The notes under the pieces are model-generated. The model was not told where the DNA came from. It saw only the letters and a program-made list of their open reading frames with translations, and did not search any database. From Bacteriovoracaceae bacterium (GTDB lineage Bacteria; Bdellovibrionota; Bacteriovoracia; Bacteriovoracales; Bacteriovoracaceae): a stretch of 8,573 nt of DNA. Position numbers and translations under genes: made by a program. The stretch covers positions 1-8,573 of the forward strand of contig JAGSHJ010000117.1 of the NCBI GenBank assembly GCA_023954595.1. Direction: 5' to 3'. This document shows positions 6,531-8,573 of the stretch, piece after piece. Numbering within the stretch: the first letter of the stretch is position 1; each line of letters starts with the position of its first letter.

Positions 6531-8573
6531 AAGGTTTCTAAACTCTATATATCTTTTAAGTCGAAACCCTCTGGGAAAACAGATCTTTCGAATTATTTAC
6601 TATCTGGCCTTCTCAATCGCCAAATATTGGCTTGTTAAATATACCAGTGCAAAGCATGTTTATATTAAGGGCAGTTACGCCACTGGAGAGTGGGAGCCAA
6701 TTGTAAGTGATTTGGATTTTGTCTTAATTTATAATTCTTATCCCCCTAAGAAAGATAGAGAAACTGTAGAGAAGCTTAAAAGCTTTATTCCGCTGATCAA
6801 AGATGTTGATATCTACACTAAGGCACAGCTAAAGCTACAGATAAAGTATGGATCATTTAAAAATAGTGATTTTGATTCTTGGAGACCCCTTAATGTGAGG
6901 TGGAATACCTCTGCAAAACGTCTTTCCTATCCAAAGAAGAATATCCTTGATCGCATTGATGATATTTATTTTTATGTGGAGTGGTTTTTCCAAAATATCG
7001 ATGATTCAGGAAAAATCAATTCATATAGACTAGCCTGCTTGAGAAGAAACTTAGAAAGAGTTGCAGGGCTTGTAGAAAAGCTAAATCCTAAACTTGTCTC
7101 TAAAACTTATCTTTTAAACCACCCCCTATCTAATGTTAAGAATGCACAGCAGGCGTTTAATTGGCTAAATCATGTTTTAGAACAACTAGATTTAGATTTG
7201 ATATTATTTTCAGTTGGTAAAGCGACTCATTTAAGTGAAATCCTAGAGGTACAACAAAGAGATTATTATAAACAAAACTTTAAAGTGATTACCTCTGCTG
7301 ATGAAATGAAGTTAGAGAAGAATAAGATTACTTTAAGTTTGTCAGCATTTAAGCTTTTCTATTCTACTGGCTGTATCGATTCCTATGTTCTCTATACTAA
7401 TTTTACGAAAACTAACGACGAATTCTTCAACTGTCTGATGGTGGTTCGTTATTACTTAAAATTAGAACAAGGACGCACTAATCATGTGCATAAAAACACC
7501 AATGACTTTGAACTAAATGAAAGGCGAAGAGAGGCCTTATCCAAGCTTGTGAACATTAGGACCTTTAACTTGCAAGAAAACTTCATTGGTAAATCTGTCT
7601 TTGTAACAGCAAGTTGGGGAAAGGAATACCTTAGAAGGCTAGGTGAGACTCACCGTCAATTGCATAAGCTCTTTGGGCAAGACTTAAGTTTCCTACATGT
7701 ATGTTTAGATGGAGAGGACACATTTTTTGAAAGCTTAGAATCCCTGTCTAGTGTGAAGATTGATGAGGGAGAAGAGTATCTTGGACTTTGGCATAAAGAG
7801 AGTCTCTATAATTTAGCAAAGAGGTTTTTGGTTGGTGCAGAGGAAATTGTGTTCTCAGACATCGATGTCATTATAAATGATGATTCATGGTGGACAGACT
7901 TAAAGTTGAAACTTGAAACAACTGAAGCAGTTCAGCCATTTTCTGTTTTTGAAGACCAGGAAACAGGTAAGAAGGTCTCCTCTAGTGTTGCCGCACTAGA
8001 GAAGGGTGAGGAAACATTTTATGCTCCAGGACTAATTTGGGCATTCAATAAAGATGGGTTTAGAAAGTTTGGATTGTTCTTCGATCTATTTCAAGATGGC
8101 AGCAATGATGGGGTCATTTTTAAGCAAATTACAAAAGCAAATATTGGTGTAGTCGAAAACATGACATGGACCTCTCGAGAGATCGCAAACGCCATGCCTC
8201 GCACTGATATTACGTATGGATATATTGATCATACTCTTTCACATATAAGTCATCCTAGTCCTAAGCAATATGACAATATGATCGAGTTCTTTAACATCAT
8301 GTTGCCAGAGATGAGAACTCATGTAGAAAGAGATCATTTAGGCCTTTGGCGATGGAAGAAGATTGATGATGGTTTTAAGGAACTCTTTCAGCAATTTATG
8401 AAAGATCGAGGGTTTGCTTCTGAAGAATTCAAAAAGCTGTTTGTTCAGAGGCGAGACATGTTGTTGAAGTTTAAGGTCGACGAGTCAACCTTGTATTTAA
8501 ATGAACAAAAGAATGTGAAAATTTATTCTCCACCTGAAGAGTTATCATTCTTTCTGGGTAGTGAGTTTGAGAA
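6520..8573 (+). CDS. Nucleotidyltransferase-glycosyltransferase fusion protein (partial, 3' end outside window)
   Basis: The frame stays open from the ATG to the window end, giving at least 684 residues. The N-terminal domain has the Pol-beta nucleotidyltransferase signature: G51-S52 in IKGSYATGEW, then S63-D64-L65-D66 as metal ligands, with D97 in KDVDIY as the likely third carboxylate. Residues about 110-345 are charged and probably helical, with no motif recognised. From about 358 a GT-A-like domain begins (SVFVTASWG). It has LWHKESLYNLAKR (423-435), the DxD motif FSDIDVII (D447, D449), AVQPFS (470-475), APGLIWAF (502-509), DGSNDGVIF (526-534), HTLSHISHPSPKQY (571-584) and GLWRW (608-612). 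This order matches, from memory, a bacterial glycosyltransferase family with WQKE, LDaDi, vQpFs and HxWHG motifs. The tail after 615 is unassigned. The start overlaps the HprK-like gene by 11 bases; an AAAGGA lies 13 bases upstream. Substrates are unknown. Confidence 0.75.
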   Translation, partial: MSSERFLNSIYLLSRNPLGKQIFRIIYYLAFSIAKYWLVKYTSAKHVYIKGSYATGEWEPIVSDLDFVLIYNSYPPKKDRETVEKLKSFIPLIKDVDIYTKAQLKLQIKYGSFKNSDFDSWRPLNVRWNTSAKRLSYPKKNILDRIDDIYFYVEWFFQNIDDSGKINSYRLACLRRNLERVAGLVEKLNPKLVSKTYLLNHPLSNVKNAQQAFNWLNHVLEQLDLDLILFSVGKATHLSEILEVQQRDYYKQNFKVITSADEMKLEKNKITLSLSAFKLFYSTGCIDSYVLYTNFTKTNDEFFNCLMVVRYYLKLEQGRTNHVHKNTNDFELNERRREALSKLVNIRTFNLQENFIGKSVFVTASWGKEYLRRLGETHRQLHKLFGQDLSFLHVCLDGEDTFFESLESLSSVKIDEGEEYLGLWHKESLYNLAKRFLVGAEEIVFSDIDVIINDDSWWTDLKLKLETTEAVQPFSVFEDQETGKKVSSSVAALEKGEETFYAPGLIWAFNKDGFRKFGLFFDLFQDGSNDGVIFKQITKANIGVVENMTWTSREIANAMPRTDITYGYIDHTLSHISHPSPKQYDNMIEFFNIMLPEMRTHVERDHLGLWRWKKIDDGFKELFQQFMKDRGFASEEFKKLFVQRRDMLLKFKVDESTLYLNEQKNVKIYSPPEELSFFLGSEFE

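Noticed and set aside
4519..8573. A complete lasso-peptide or exosortase locus
   Set aside because: No precursor, cyclase, protease, PqqD-like or exosortase gene is visible. The resemblance is limited to the kinase and nucleotidyltransferase pairing.

Overview
The window looks like an AT-rich chromosomal segment from a Gram-negative bacterium. Coding density is near total: the only intergenic gap with both ends visible is about 130 bases. The GC content looks like the upper 30s of a percent (judged by eye). A lipoprotein signal, a proteobacterial-style AlaS and frequent non-ATG starts would fit a low-GC deltaproteobacterial or Bdellovibrionota/Bacteriovorax-like lineage. That assignment is an inference with modest confidence, because no rRNA or unambiguous taxonomic marker is present.

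Left half, minus strand: alaS (alanyl-tRNA synthetase, 869 aa, start placed at the ATG at 4388) is followed with a one-base stop/start overlap by a family 5 solute-binding lipoprotein of the OppA/DppA type (570 aa). The two are probably cotranscribed and translationally coupled. No permease or ATPase subunits are visible beside the binding protein.

Middle, 4389-4518: a compact divergent promoter region separates the two transcription units. It holds a candidate alaS promoter, a 15-bp perfect inverted repeat at the predicted alaS transcription start, a 20-bp imperfect palindrome between the two units, and a small hairpin that ends directly before the TTG start of the rightward operon.

Right half, plus strand: three genes overlap end to start (4 bases, then 11 bases) and look like one operon. 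They are a membrane-anchored GT-A family 2 glycosyltransferase, an HPr-kinase-like P-loop protein, and a large protein running off the window end that fuses an N-terminal Pol-beta-type nucleotidyltransferase to a GT-A-like glycosyltransferase domain. Glycosyl transfer, phosphorylation and nucleotidyl transfer encoded together suggest a surface-glycan pathway or a phosphate-then-sugar modification of a peptide or protein. This is the part of the window most likely to be undescribed. No acceptor or precursor gene is visible here, so the substrate is unknown.

About 48 GGCC tetramers were counted by eye, several times the number expected at this composition. They thin out sharply in the last gene. 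No tRNA, rRNA, CRISPR array, insertion sequence or attachment site was found.
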